Assembly (NCBI GenBank): GCA_023248735.1
Contig: JAHFDY010000001.1
Coordinates: 1 to 52,934 of the forward strand
DNA: 52,934 bases
Origin: Myxococcales bacterium
GTDB taxonomy: Bacteria; Myxococcota_A; Polyangia; Polyangiales; Polyangiaceae
Direction: 5' to 3'
This document shows positions 44,701-51,780 of the stretch, in pieces. A program made the translations under genes and the position numbers. How positions within the stretch are numbered: position 1 is the first letter of the stretch; each line of letters begins with the position of its first letter. The notes below the pieces were generated by a model, which searched no databases, was not told the DNA's origin, and saw nothing but the letters and a program-made list of their open reading frames with translations.

Positions 44701-45281
44701 AGGATGTCATCGCCCAACAAGTCGACGCGAATCGGCGTTTCGAGCGACGGGGACCACACGTCAACGAGCGAGCCGCGAATCGCGAACGAACCCGGGTCTT
44801 CCACAATGGGCACGCGCAAGTAGCCCATGCTTGCCATTTGCTTGACGAGGCCGTCGCGATCGATTGTCTCTTCGACCGATAATGTAACTACATGTGTATT
44901 AATTACGGAACGAGGAACGACGCGCCTTAGCCAAGCGGAAGCCGACATCGAAAGAACGCTCCAAGCACGCCCACTCACCAGATGTGCGAGACATGCCATC
45001 CGCGCCATCGCCGAGCGACGATCGGGGCTCACATCGACATAGGGCGAGTTGTCGTAACTCGGTAAGTGCAAAATCGGAGAGAGTGACCCTCGGCCAAAAA
45101 ACGCGACATCATCCGCCAGTTGCTTGCCATCATCGTCCAGCGAGAGAACTACGACTTGCGCGCCTAATCTCGCGAGCTCGGCAACCAGATAGGCCGCAGC
45201 GCTTCCGCGAAGCCCAGCGACGGCGGAGGCGTCACGTCCGCAGATCGCGGTGACGGCGGAGGCGATTGACACGAAGCGCAA
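41766..45281 (-). CDS. mfd: Transcription-repair coupling factor Mfd
   Basis: About 1,171 residues if the TTG at 45281 (GGGGA upstream, just past the stop of the SUMF1-like gene) is the start; an ATG at 45368 would overlap that gene by 68 bases. Mfd removes RNA polymerase stalled at lesions and recruits UvrA. Domain order is complete: UvrB-homology N-terminus, the RNAP-binding CarD-like domain (GELVVHTDHGIGRYQG, LAVEYGGGDRLYLP), helicase motifs with GDVGFGKTEVALRAAF, the DEEQRFG box, LSATPIPRTL, and the C-terminal D7 region (ELAFDVSALLPEEYV). The length fits E. coli Mfd (1,148). Confidence 0.95.
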   Translation of the reverse strand: MRFVSIASAVTAICGRDASAVAGLRGSAAAYLVAELARLGAQVVVLSLDDDGKQLADDVAFFGRGSLSPILHLPSYDNSPYVDVSPDRRSAMARMACLAHLVSGRAWSVLSMSASAWLRRVVPRSVINTHVVTLSVEETIDRDGLVKQMASMGYLRVPIVEDPGSFAIRGSLVDVWSPSLETPIRVDLLGDDILSMRPFDPFDQKTKRDAHLSSIEITPVREAIVNEAYVRSARASLSEIADAMNVPTMKARALIEDVTTARAFFGADGYLPAFYDALDPIAAYLPQQAVVVVVGDGDLNEVWEADAARYAREEATREGMPHFAPDAFLLGAADAKALLNERRCIAFREIGDAAALHIESFDQRELGFAMKESRGTKGHAGDFAPLKRRVADWHASGITVTLVARTLTQAERLGALLRHQSIAAIVVTASGGSQALVDAESIRIIVGSLSRGLLLPHEKVCFVVENEVLGGKAASKRRESQKTDGARAFLEDLRSLAVGELVVHTDHGIGRYQGLVHKDLGHTQIDLIAVEYGGGDRLYLPVYRLNQIQKFSGGEGASPALDRLGGSTFSKTKARVRRHVQELADELLRLYAERSAAVSEALPIADDDYFAFEATFPFEETEDQARAIADVGSDLERGRPMDRLVCGDVGFGKTEVALRAAFRVALAGRQVALLCPTTILAQQHLRTFDQRMANFGVNVRGLSRFTSAKGASATLRGLKDGSVDIVIGTHRLLSKDVHFKQLGLLVVDEEQRFGVTHKERMKQMRNHVDVLTLSATPIPRTLQMAVTKLRDLSLITTPPADRRAVRTVVSLYDAQIIREAVTRELSRGGQVFYVFGRIDGLYERAQKLREIVPNARIAVAHGQMGKVKHRDPDGSLQESGVLEDVMLDFLEGRYDVLVSTAIVESGLDIPRANTMIIDRADNFGLAQLYQLRGRVGRSKERAYCYLLVPPADQMTDESRTRIEALERHTELGSGFQIASLDLELRGAGDLLGAEQSGSMASVGLELFCQMLDDACSELRGETIVHEVDPELAFDVSALLPEEYVGDVGLRLSLYKRLASAIDEAHVDEIAAEMEDRFGPPPREALALLQLMRLKTELRSVRALGCEANAKLVTLHLRGDTPFDGGKLLELAAHPKSRYHLTPDGKLTRRFEGGDGLTNAETMLSELSRLMR

Positions 45282-45300
45282 TGAGTCCCCGGCTTTACTC

Positions 45301-46020
45301 TTATTTTGGATCGCGACAGCAACGGAAGCCCGTCTCGTAGAAACGAAAAGTTGGCTCGTGTGCGTCATTGGCTCCGCGACACCCCGGCCACGGCTTCGCC
45401 CAAAATCCACCTATCAACGTGCGTCGGAATTTGCGATGGGGACGAGAGACGACCCACTCTTCAACGTTCCCCAAGAGGTCGTAGATGCCCTCTTCGGTGA
45501 CGCACTCTTTGCGACTGCCACTGGGCTCGCCCTGCCACAGTTTTTCGAGCTCGACAGACCCGTCGTCGCCACCTTTGTAGAGTTTGTTGACGTCGAACTT
45601 GCGCCACGTCTTTCCGCTGTTGCACTTGCTTCCGTCGGCGGCGTAACCGTACGTCCACGGCTTCAGTGCCTTTCCCTCGCACGCGCCCTCCCACTCTGTC
45701 TCATGACAAAGCCGCTTGTCCTTCACCGTACACCACGCCTCTGCGGAGGCAGCGCTGGCCATGACAATCGGTCTCTCACCAGCCCGATTAGGAGCTTCGT
45801 ACACGTCCATGCAAAAGCGCAACGCCTTCATGGGACCCACCGCTCGGTTGGAAGGAGCGTCGTAGGCGACACAGCGCTTCGGGCCCATGCGCTCGGTGCA
45901 GTTGCGCTGGACACCCTCAGGGTGCTGGCGTTCCACGAGTTTCATGTCTTTCGGACATGCCTCTTCCGCCCAAGCGGACTGGCACATCGCAACCGCCAAT
46001 AGGATGATCCGCGCGCGCAT
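45301..46020 (-). CDS. Exported formylglycine-generating-enzyme (SUMF1)-like protein (second copy)
   Basis: 239 residues from ATG 46020. The signal peptide is IILLAVAMCQSAWA. SUMF1-type features: VMASAASAEAWCTVKDKRLCHETEWEGACEG, GGFWAKPWPGCRGANDAHEP and ETGFRCC at the end, with DLLGNVEEWVV before. As in the protein at 37044, one cysteine at W+7 (PGCRG) is kept and the second copper-site cysteine (W+12) is Asp. It has eleven Cys overall, suited to disulfides. The gene lies between uup and mfd, 54 bases after uup, co-directional. Likely a structural or binding paralogue rather than a formylglycine-forming enzyme. Confidence 0.8.
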   Translation of the reverse strand: MRARIILLAVAMCQSAWAEEACPKDMKLVERQHPEGVQRNCTERMGPKRCVAYDAPSNRAVGPMKALRFCMDVYEAPNRAGERPIVMASAASAEAWCTVKDKRLCHETEWEGACEGKALKPWTYGYAADGSKCNSGKTWRKFDVNKLYKGGDDGSVELEKLWQGEPSGSRKECVTEEGIYDLLGNVEEWVVSRPHRKFRRTLIGGFWAKPWPGCRGANDAHEPTFRFYETGFRCCRDPK

Positions 46021-46074
46021 TGAGGCCAGCTATAGCACCAAGCAAATGAGTCAACCTACTTTACGTTCGCCAGC

Positions 46075-48018
46075 CTATCTGCGCGCGGAATTTCTTGCTT
46101 CAAGTGTCTCCCAGCGCGCCATCACCGATGAGAGCTTCGCCTCCGCCTCTTCGTGTTCGCCTTTCGCCTTTCTCATCGCGTCCGGGCCCGCTGAATACAG
46201 ATTCGGGTCGGTCAACTTGGCTGACAGTTCGTTGACGCGCGCCTCAGCCTCGGCGACCACGTCGAGGATCTTGTCGAATTCGATGCGCTCCGCATACGTA
46301 AGACCAGACTTTGGCGCGGCTTGCTTCGCCGATGCCTCGCTCGTTTTTGTTGGCCTTGCGACCTCCGGGGCTGCCGCTCTTTGCTCCGCGAGAAGGCGCT
46401 CATAGGTCTCGTAGTTGCCGCTGTAGAGGGTAGCTTCGCCCTTACCATCGAGAACGAGAATGCGAGTCGCCACACGATTGAGAAAGTAGCGGTCGTGCGA
46501 AACCACGAGAAGCGCAACGGGCCAGCGCTCGAGTAAGTCTTCCAGCGCGCTCAACGTAAAGGTATCGAGATCGTTGGTCGGCTCGTCGAGCAAAAGCAGA
46601 TTGGCGCCAGAGCGAAGGGTCTTGGCTAGCGACACGCGGGCCCGCTCACCGCCGGACAGGCTTCCTGTGACCTGTCGTTGCTTGTGGCGATCAAAAAGGA
46701 ACTTCTCGAGATAGACGCGCAAGTCGACCTGTTCATCGCCAAGGTCGACTTGCCCTCCGCCCGTGAGCTCCGCACCTTCCCAACCGGCAACGTTGTCGTA
46801 GACCGACCATGTCTCTTCCAGTCGTGATCGCGTTTGATCAAAGTGCGCGAGCTTTGTGTGAAGGCCCTTCTTGACGGTGCCGCGCACGGGCGCAAGTTCG
46901 TCTTCAACGACCGACAGCAACGACGACTTCCCCGCACCATTGGGTCCAACGATGCCAACTCGATCACCGATCCGCATGCCCATCGTAAGGTCACGGACAA
47001 GGGTCCTGTCATTTCGAGCGATTTGAACACCGTCAAGTTCCAGAACTATTTTTCCCGCTCGCGCAGCAACGCGTTCAAGACCCCCGAACGAGACTTTGCC
47101 AGTATCCGGAGGGGGACCCTGGTCGATGAGCGTATTGGCGCGATCGATGCGTGCCTTCTGCTTCGTCGTTCGTGCCTTGGGGCCACGACGGAGCCATTCG
47201 GTTTCGCGCCTCACGAGGTTGAGGCGCGTTTGTTCGGCACGGTCCGCGAGCGCGAGTCGAACGGCTTTTTCTTCTAGGTAGTCGCTGTATCCGCCTTCGA
47301 AGAAGTTGAGTTGACCGTGTTCGAGCTCGATAATTTCCGTGCAGACTGCATCGAGAAAGTAGCGATCGTGCGTGACAATGAGGAGTGCACCTTGAAATGT
47401 GTCAGAGAAATAGCGCTCAAGCCACGTGATCGTTTCGGCGTCGAGGTGATTGGTCGGTTCGTCTAGGATCGCCAAGTCAGGAGATGAGATAAGCAAGCGT
47501 GCGAGCGCGACTCGCCGGCATTCGCCGCCACTCATCGATGCCGCGAGCTTCTGAGGATCGCACATGCCGAGGTTCTCGAGCAACCGAAGGACTTCGTGAT
47601 CACGCGACCAGCCTCCGAGGCGGTCCATTTGCTCACCAAGACGCGCGTGCTCTGCGTGCAACTCCGCGTTGCCGCCACCGGTAAGCGCTTCGCTGAGTGC
47701 CTGATAGCGCGCGTTCACTTCGATCCACGCGCCAAGACCTTCCGCCACAATCTGCTCGGCGGTCTTTTCGGGCGCGAGCTCAGGCTCCTGAGTCAAGTAG
47801 GCGACATGCGTGCCAATCCTGCGCTCAATGACGCCCGCATCCGGCATCTCTTGACCCGCAAGCACGCGAAGGAGCGTCGACTTGCCGGTTCCGTTCAAAC
47901 CCAGAAGGCCAATACGCGCCTGTGGACTGAGGGTGAGCCTTGCATCGCTGAATAAGACGCGCGGACCGATCGTCTTTGCGACGCCTCGAGCGGCAAGGAG
48001 TGGGGGTGCACTAGACAT
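46075..48018 (-). CDS. uup: ABC-F family ATPase Uup
   Basis: 647 residues from ATG 48018 with AAGGTGG upstream. ABC-F proteins have two ATP-binding cassettes and no membrane part. Both are visible: GLNGTGKSTLLRVL (first Walker A) and GPNGAGKSSLLSV (second), signatures MSGGECRRVALAR and LSGGERARVSLAK, Walker B LAILDEPTNHLD and LLLLDEPTNDLD, and a linker (YLEEKAVRLALADRAEQTR). The C-terminal coiled coil (LTYAERIEFDKILDVVAEAEARV...RWETLE) identifies it as Uup-like, tied to branched DNA or ribosome-associated functions in E. coli. It is divergent from the Cys-rich lipoprotein gene. Confidence 0.93.
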   Translation of the reverse strand: MSSAPPLLAARGVAKTIGPRVLFSDARLTLSPQARIGLLGLNGTGKSTLLRVLAGQEMPDAGVIERRIGTHVAYLTQEPELAPEKTAEQIVAEGLGAWIEVNARYQALSEALTGGGNAELHAEHARLGEQMDRLGGWSRDHEVLRLLENLGMCDPQKLAASMSGGECRRVALARLLISSPDLAILDEPTNHLDAETITWLERYFSDTFQGALLIVTHDRYFLDAVCTEIIELEHGQLNFFEGGYSDYLEEKAVRLALADRAEQTRLNLVRRETEWLRRGPKARTTKQKARIDRANTLIDQGPPPDTGKVSFGGLERVAARAGKIVLELDGVQIARNDRTLVRDLTMGMRIGDRVGIVGPNGAGKSSLLSVVEDELAPVRGTVKKGLHTKLAHFDQTRSRLEETWSVYDNVAGWEGAELTGGGQVDLGDEQVDLRVYLEKFLFDRHKQRQVTGSLSGGERARVSLAKTLRSGANLLLLDEPTNDLDTFTLSALEDLLERWPVALLVVSHDRYFLNRVATRILVLDGKGEATLYSGNYETYERLLAEQRAAAPEVARPTKTSEASAKQAAPKSGLTYAERIEFDKILDVVAEAEARVNELSAKLTDPNLYSAGPDAMRKAKGEHEEAEAKLSSVMARWETLEARNSARR

Positions 48019-48130
48019 TTTGCGCCCACCTTACCCTGACAGAACCTCGCTTGCGCACCAAGTAGGTCCGCGTTATGGAGGCTCGCCGGTGGAAGACGGC
48101 GACACTTAATTCCGATTACCGAGGGTAAAC

Positions 48131-48994
48131 ATGAATCGCTATTTCGTTTTGCTGATTGGCGTCCTGTGTGCGGGGACCGTTCTCGGAGGAGGATGCAGCT
48201 CCTCACGAAAGTCCAAGAAGGGCGAGTCTTGCGAGAATTCGCTCGATTGCGAATCGGGGTCACTCGCATGCAAAGGCGGAGTCTGCGCGCTTGCCGACTT
48301 CTCACTCGCTCCGACCGGCAAAATGTGCTCGGTATTTGAGTGCACCGCGTCCAACGACTGCTGCCTCGACGCCGCGGATAAGGTCTGTCAGGACTGGAAG
48401 AGCAGCTGCTCGGCCGGCGATCCGCCAAGCAAGACAGAGTGCCGAAACTACGAATCGTTTTGCAAGTGCGCCACAAACCGCATCCAGTGCGCCAATGGTG
48501 CTTGCATCCTCGGCTGCTCGGCGGACGAGCAGTGCGGCAACAATCTCAAGTGCACGAGCGGTATCTGCGTTGAGTGCACCGAGGACAAGCAGTGCGCCGC
48601 AAAAGGCACCCCGCAAAATCCGTTCGTCTGCGAGAACAACACCTGCGTCGCGGGCTGCTCGTCGAACGCGGACTGCAACGGCGGTCGAAACTGCGTCGCC
48701 AACCGATGCGCGGACCAAGTGACCTGCGGATCAAACCGCGAGTGCATCGCCTACACGAAAAACGTTGAGGCATTCTGCCGCGAGACCAAGTGCATCACGC
48801 CCTGTGGCACCGATCTCGACTGCGACACCCCCACTGGCTTCAAGTACCAAGCGTGCGTGAACAAGGAGTGCAAGAGCGTTGGTTGCGAGAGCGATCACGA
48901 ATGCGAACTTCAAAAAGGCGTCGTATCGGGCTCCAAGACCAGCGCCGGGCGCTCGCGCAGCGTTCAGTGCGTGATCGACACCACAACGAAGTAG
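48131..48994 (+). CDS. Cysteine-rich exported lipoprotein
   Basis: 287 residues. The signal peptide ends in GGGC (lipobox, Cys22). The mature protein holds 38 more cysteines, a total of 40, arranged in EGF/EB- or dickkopf-like units: C-x-(S/N/D)-x-x-x-C-x...-C-x-x-x-x-C-V-x-x-x-C. The pattern repeats about six times (SCENSLDC, GCSADEQC, ECTEDKQC, GCSSNADC, GCESDHEC). Such disulfide-rich envelope proteins are frequent in myxobacteria, probably in adhesion or binding. It lies next to the cys operon, but the two are separated by a terminator. No enzymatic motif is present. Confidence 0.85.
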   Translation: MNRYFVLLIGVLCAGTVLGGGCSSSRKSKKGESCENSLDCESGSLACKGGVCALADFSLAPTGKMCSVFECTASNDCCLDAADKVCQDWKSSCSAGDPPSKTECRNYESFCKCATNRIQCANGACILGCSADEQCGNNLKCTSGICVECTEDKQCAAKGTPQNPFVCENNTCVAGCSSNADCNGGRNCVANRCADQVTCGSNRECIAYTKNVEAFCRETKCITPCGTDLDCDTPTGFKYQACVNKECKSVGCESDHECELQKGVVSGSKTSAGRSRSVQCVIDTTTK

Positions 48995-49010
48995 TGTTTG
49001 GGTGAAGCGA

Positions 49011-49059
49011 AGCCCCCCTTGCGGGGTGTTTGAACATGTTTGCCGCTTTGCGGCTTGAA
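49011..49059 (+). other. Short hairpins ahead of the terminator
   Basis: Two small stems precede the terminator at 49060: CCCC (49015-49018)/GGGG (49023-49026) with a TTGC loop, and GCCGC (49042-49046)/GCGGC (49050-49054) with a TTT loop. Neither has a U-tract. They lie in the 3' untranslated stretch of the Cys-rich lipoprotein gene. They may stabilise the mRNA or act as an attenuator with the terminator. Purely inferential. Confidence 0.35.
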
Positions 49060-49091
49060 ACGGGGCCGCCGCCATCGGGCCCCGTTTTTTT
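49060..49091 (+). terminator. Intrinsic terminator between Cys-rich lipoprotein gene and cysDN
   Basis: ACGGGGCC (49060-49067) pairs with GGCCCCGT (49078-49085), loop of ten bases, followed by a run of seven T (49085-49091). This ends the lipoprotein transcript and means the cysD promoter must lie between it and 49179. Confidence 0.85.
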
Positions 49092-49153
49092 ATGGTGCGG
49101 GGTCGTTTCCGAGGGCGGCTCTTCGCGAGCCCCACCTTGCGCGGCGCATTCGT

Positions 49154-49177
49154 TATAGTAGACACATGTCTACTATA
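49154..49177. promoter_or_regulatory. Inverted-repeat operator candidate at cysD
   Basis: An inverted repeat with arms TATAGTAGACA and TGTCTACTATA around a 2-bp centre (CA) spans 49154-49177. It ends one base before the GTG start codon of cysD. Both arms contain -10-like hexamers (TATAGT at 49154, TACTAT at 49171), so a bound dimer would block promoter and ribosome access. The shape fits a dimeric regulator such as an Rrf2-, TetR- or LysR-type protein; no such gene for sulfur lies adjacent. I saw no second copy in the window. Confidence 0.7.
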
Positions 49178-49178
49178 C

Positions 49179-50093
49179 GTGACAGCCGCCTCCCCACGCA
49201 TTACCCACCTTCGGCAACTCGAGGCCGAGAGCATCCAGATCATTCGCGAGGTTGCGTCCGAATTCGAGAATCCCGTGATGCTCTACAGCATCGGGAAAGA
49301 CTCGACTGTCCTCGCGCGGCTTGCACAGCGAGCATTTGCGCCCGCAAGCGTGCCTTTTCCACTGCTCCACATTGATACCACGTGGAAATTCCGCGAAATG
49401 ATCACGTTTCGCGACCGATTCTGTCGCGAGGAGAACCTTCGACTGATCGTGCACACGAACCTCAAGGCGATCGCCGATGGCATCAACCCATTCGATCACG
49501 GCAGCCAGAGGTACACGACGCTTGCGAAGACGCAGGCGCTGCTACAAGCGCTCGGGGAGCACCAATTCGACGTCGCAATCGGTGGGGCACGCCGCGACGA
49601 GGAACGCTCGCGCGCGAAGGAACGCGTGTTCTCGTTTCGGGACGAAAACCAGCAGTGGGACCCCAAGAATCAACGGCCCGAACTGTGGACGACCTACAAC
49701 ACGAAGCTCCACAAAGGCGAGAGCATGCGCGTGTTCCCGCTTTCGAATTGGACCGAACTCGATGTGTGGCAATACACGTGGCTCGAGAAAATTCCGATCG
49801 TGCCGCTCTACCTCGCGGCACCCAGACCGATTGTTGAACGCGATGGCGCGCTCATCATGGTCGACGACGGGCGTTTGCCCTTGCGTCCGAACGAGAAGGT
49901 CAACGTCGAGTCCGTCCGCTTTCGCACTCTCGGTTGCTACCCGCTGAGTGGCGCGATTCGGTCAACCGCAGCAACGTTGCCAGACGTCATTCGCGAGATG
50001 ATCGAAGCTCGGCATTCGGAGCGCCAAGGACGCTTGATTGATCACGACGAAGATGGATCGATGGAGAACAAGAAACGCGAGGGCTATTTCTGA
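49179..50093 (+). CDS. cysD: Sulfate adenylyltransferase subunit 2 (CysD)
   Basis: 304 residues from GTG 49179, chosen because [12 protein letters not shown] follows about eight residues in, as in E. coli CysD (302 aa). CysD, with the GTPase CysN, makes adenosine 5'-phosphosulfate (APS) from ATP and sulfate. PP-loop type: SIGKDST at 37-43, then [58 protein letters not shown] and [13 protein letters not shown], ending KKREGYF as in the family. The start codon sits one base past the inverted repeat, so a very short leader is expected. It overlaps cysN by one base (TGATG). Confidence 0.96.
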   Translation: MTAASPRITHLRQLEAESIQIIREVASEFENPVMLYSIGKDSTVLARLAQRAFAPASVPFPLLHIDTTWKFREMITFRDRFCREENLRLIVHTNLKAIADGINPFDHGSQRYTTLAKTQALLQALGEHQFDVAIGGARRDEERSRAKERVFSFRDENQQWDPKNQRPELWTTYNTKLHKGESMRVFPLSNWTELDVWQYTWLEKIPIVPLYLAAPRPIVERDGALIMVDDGRLPLRPNEKVNVESVRFRTLGCYPLSGAIRSTAATLPDVIREMIEARHSERQGRLIDHDEDGSMENKKREGYF

Positions 50094-51658
50094 TGCCCAT
50101 CGACGTGCTCGACTATCTCGCCCGCCACGAACAGAAGGAGCTTCTGCGATTCGTGGTCGTTGGCTCCGTCGACGATGGCAAGTCGACGTTGATTGGACGC
50201 CTCCTTCACGACGTCGGCGCGCTCGCAGACGATCAGCTGACCTCTGTTCGGCATGCCTCAAAGATGGCGGGTGCCGAGATCGATTTCTCCCTCTTCACGG
50301 ACGGACTCATCGCAGAACGCGAGCAGGGCATCACGATTGACGTTGCGTACCGGTACTTTTCGACGCCACAGCGGAAGTACATCATCGCCGACACGCCAGG
50401 GCACGAGCAGTACACGCGCAACATGGCCACGGGTGCATCCACCGCGCGCCTCGCTGTCGTGCTTATCGACGCGCGCTATGGCCTGCTAACGCAAACGCGA
50501 CGTCACGCATTCATTGCGTCGCTGCTGGGGATTTCGGAGCTCGTCGTCGCAATCAACAAGATGGACGTCGTGGGCTACGACCAGGTCACGTTCGAGCACA
50601 TTGCGCGGGACGTCGAGACATTCGTCAAGCCCCTTGCCTTTCGCGCGGTCCACACGATCGCTCTTAGCGCCATGCGGGGAGACAACGTTGCGAACCGCTC
50701 GAACGCCATGCCCTGGTATGACGGCCCGACGCTCTTGGAACTTCTCGAACGGGTACCTACGCGCGATGACGAAAGCAGCCGGCCGTTGTGTATGCCGGTG
50801 CAGCTCGTGCTGAGACCGAACCTCGACTACCGAGGTTTTGCAGGGCAACTCGCGGCTGGCCGCGTTCGGAAAAACGAACGCGTGTCTATTCTTCCGTCGG
50901 GGCGAGCGTCGCGCGTCATGGCAATCGAGACCCCACGAGGCGAAGTCAACGAGGCCATTGCGCCCGAGAGTGTTGTTTTGCGTCTTGCCGATGAGATCGA
51001 TGTCAGTCGAGGTGATGTCATCGCGGGGGGAGGCTCGACCCTTCGAGTTGCATCCTCTTGGACCGCACGTGTCGTGTGGATGAGTACTCAGCCCCTCGAG
51101 ACAAACAAGAGCTACTGGCTAAAAAGTGGAACGCGATCGATTCGCGTGATCGTCAACCGCGTGCTCTCGATGGTCGACCTCGAGACACTCGTCGACGCGC
51201 CCGCGTCGGTGATCGATCTCAACACGATCGCTCACGTCGAATTTCGCGGGCAGCGCGCACTCGTTCTAGGCACGTACGGAGAAAATCGTACGCTCGGCAG
51301 TTTTATTTTGATCGACCCGCTCACCAACGACACGGTTGGAGCCGGGATGATTGACGCGGTTACGAAGAACGACGTCCCCCACGATGGCGTCGTAACGGAG
51401 TCGGAACGTGCCGATCGCTTGGGCCACACTGGACTGGTCGTGAACGCCACGAACGAAGCCATCGCACGACAAGCAGAGCGGGCACTCTTCGATCGCGGCA
51501 TCCTTTGCGCGGTTGTCGACCCACCGGCAGCAACCGCATGTGCCAAAGCCGGCATCGTCGCTATCACCGTGAACCCAGCCGCCCGCAACGCGTTCACGCC
51601 AGAAGACGATCTGCCGGCATCGGTCGAGGCGATCATTGCGCGCGTGACAAGAACGTGA
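50093..51658 (+). CDS. cysN: Sulfate adenylyltransferase subunit 1 (CysN GTPase) with reduced APS-kinase-like tail
   Basis: 521 residues. The GTPase elements are GSVDDGKST at 24-32, DTPGHEQY at 100-107 and NKMD at 155-158. Elongation-factor-like beta-barrel domains run to about 430. Compared with E. coli CysN (about 475) there is a C-terminal tail, residues 433-521, which resembles a shrunken APS-kinase (CysC) domain: VTESERADRLGHTGLVV, a helix IARQAERALFDRGI, VVD, then AKAGIVAITVNPAARNAF. The kinase P-loop (GLSGSGKST in CysC) is absent, as is the central third, so no APS kinase activity is expected. CysN drives APS formation with CysD. Confidence 0.93.
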   Translation: MPIDVLDYLARHEQKELLRFVVVGSVDDGKSTLIGRLLHDVGALADDQLTSVRHASKMAGAEIDFSLFTDGLIAEREQGITIDVAYRYFSTPQRKYIIADTPGHEQYTRNMATGASTARLAVVLIDARYGLLTQTRRHAFIASLLGISELVVAINKMDVVGYDQVTFEHIARDVETFVKPLAFRAVHTIALSAMRGDNVANRSNAMPWYDGPTLLELLERVPTRDDESSRPLCMPVQLVLRPNLDYRGFAGQLAAGRVRKNERVSILPSGRASRVMAIETPRGEVNEAIAPESVVLRLADEIDVSRGDVIAGGGSTLRVASSWTARVVWMSTQPLETNKSYWLKSGTRSIRVIVNRVLSMVDLETLVDAPASVIDLNTIAHVEFRGQRALVLGTYGENRTLGSFILIDPLTNDTVGAGMIDAVTKNDVPHDGVVTESERADRLGHTGLVVNATNEAIARQAERALFDRGILCAVVDPPAATACAKAGIVAITVNPAARNAFTPEDDLPASVEAIIARVTRT

Positions 51659-51780
51659 GCCCACGTCAACAATCGTCGGCGCGTGCAGGCCATTGTGTCG
51701 CAAACATGGTCAAGCGCCTTAACAACGAGGGCCTTTCTTGAAAGGTTCAAGCCAGCACGCTCTCGTGATAGGTGGGCACA
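51659..51780. promoter_or_regulatory. Intergenic region with palindrome upstream of gcdH
   Basis: 122 bases between cysN and gcdH. A short inverted repeat CCTTTC-TT-GAAAGG lies at 51732-51745, 35 bases before the gcdH ATG. It may be the operator of the acyl-CoA dehydrogenase gene or unimportant. I see no U-rich hairpin that would terminate cysN, nor a clear -35/-10 pair. Confidence 0.35.

Noticed and set aside
49167-49375. ATG inside the cysD palindrome as a start codon
   Set aside because: It is out of frame with the conserved CysD sequence and its frame has no protein-like product.
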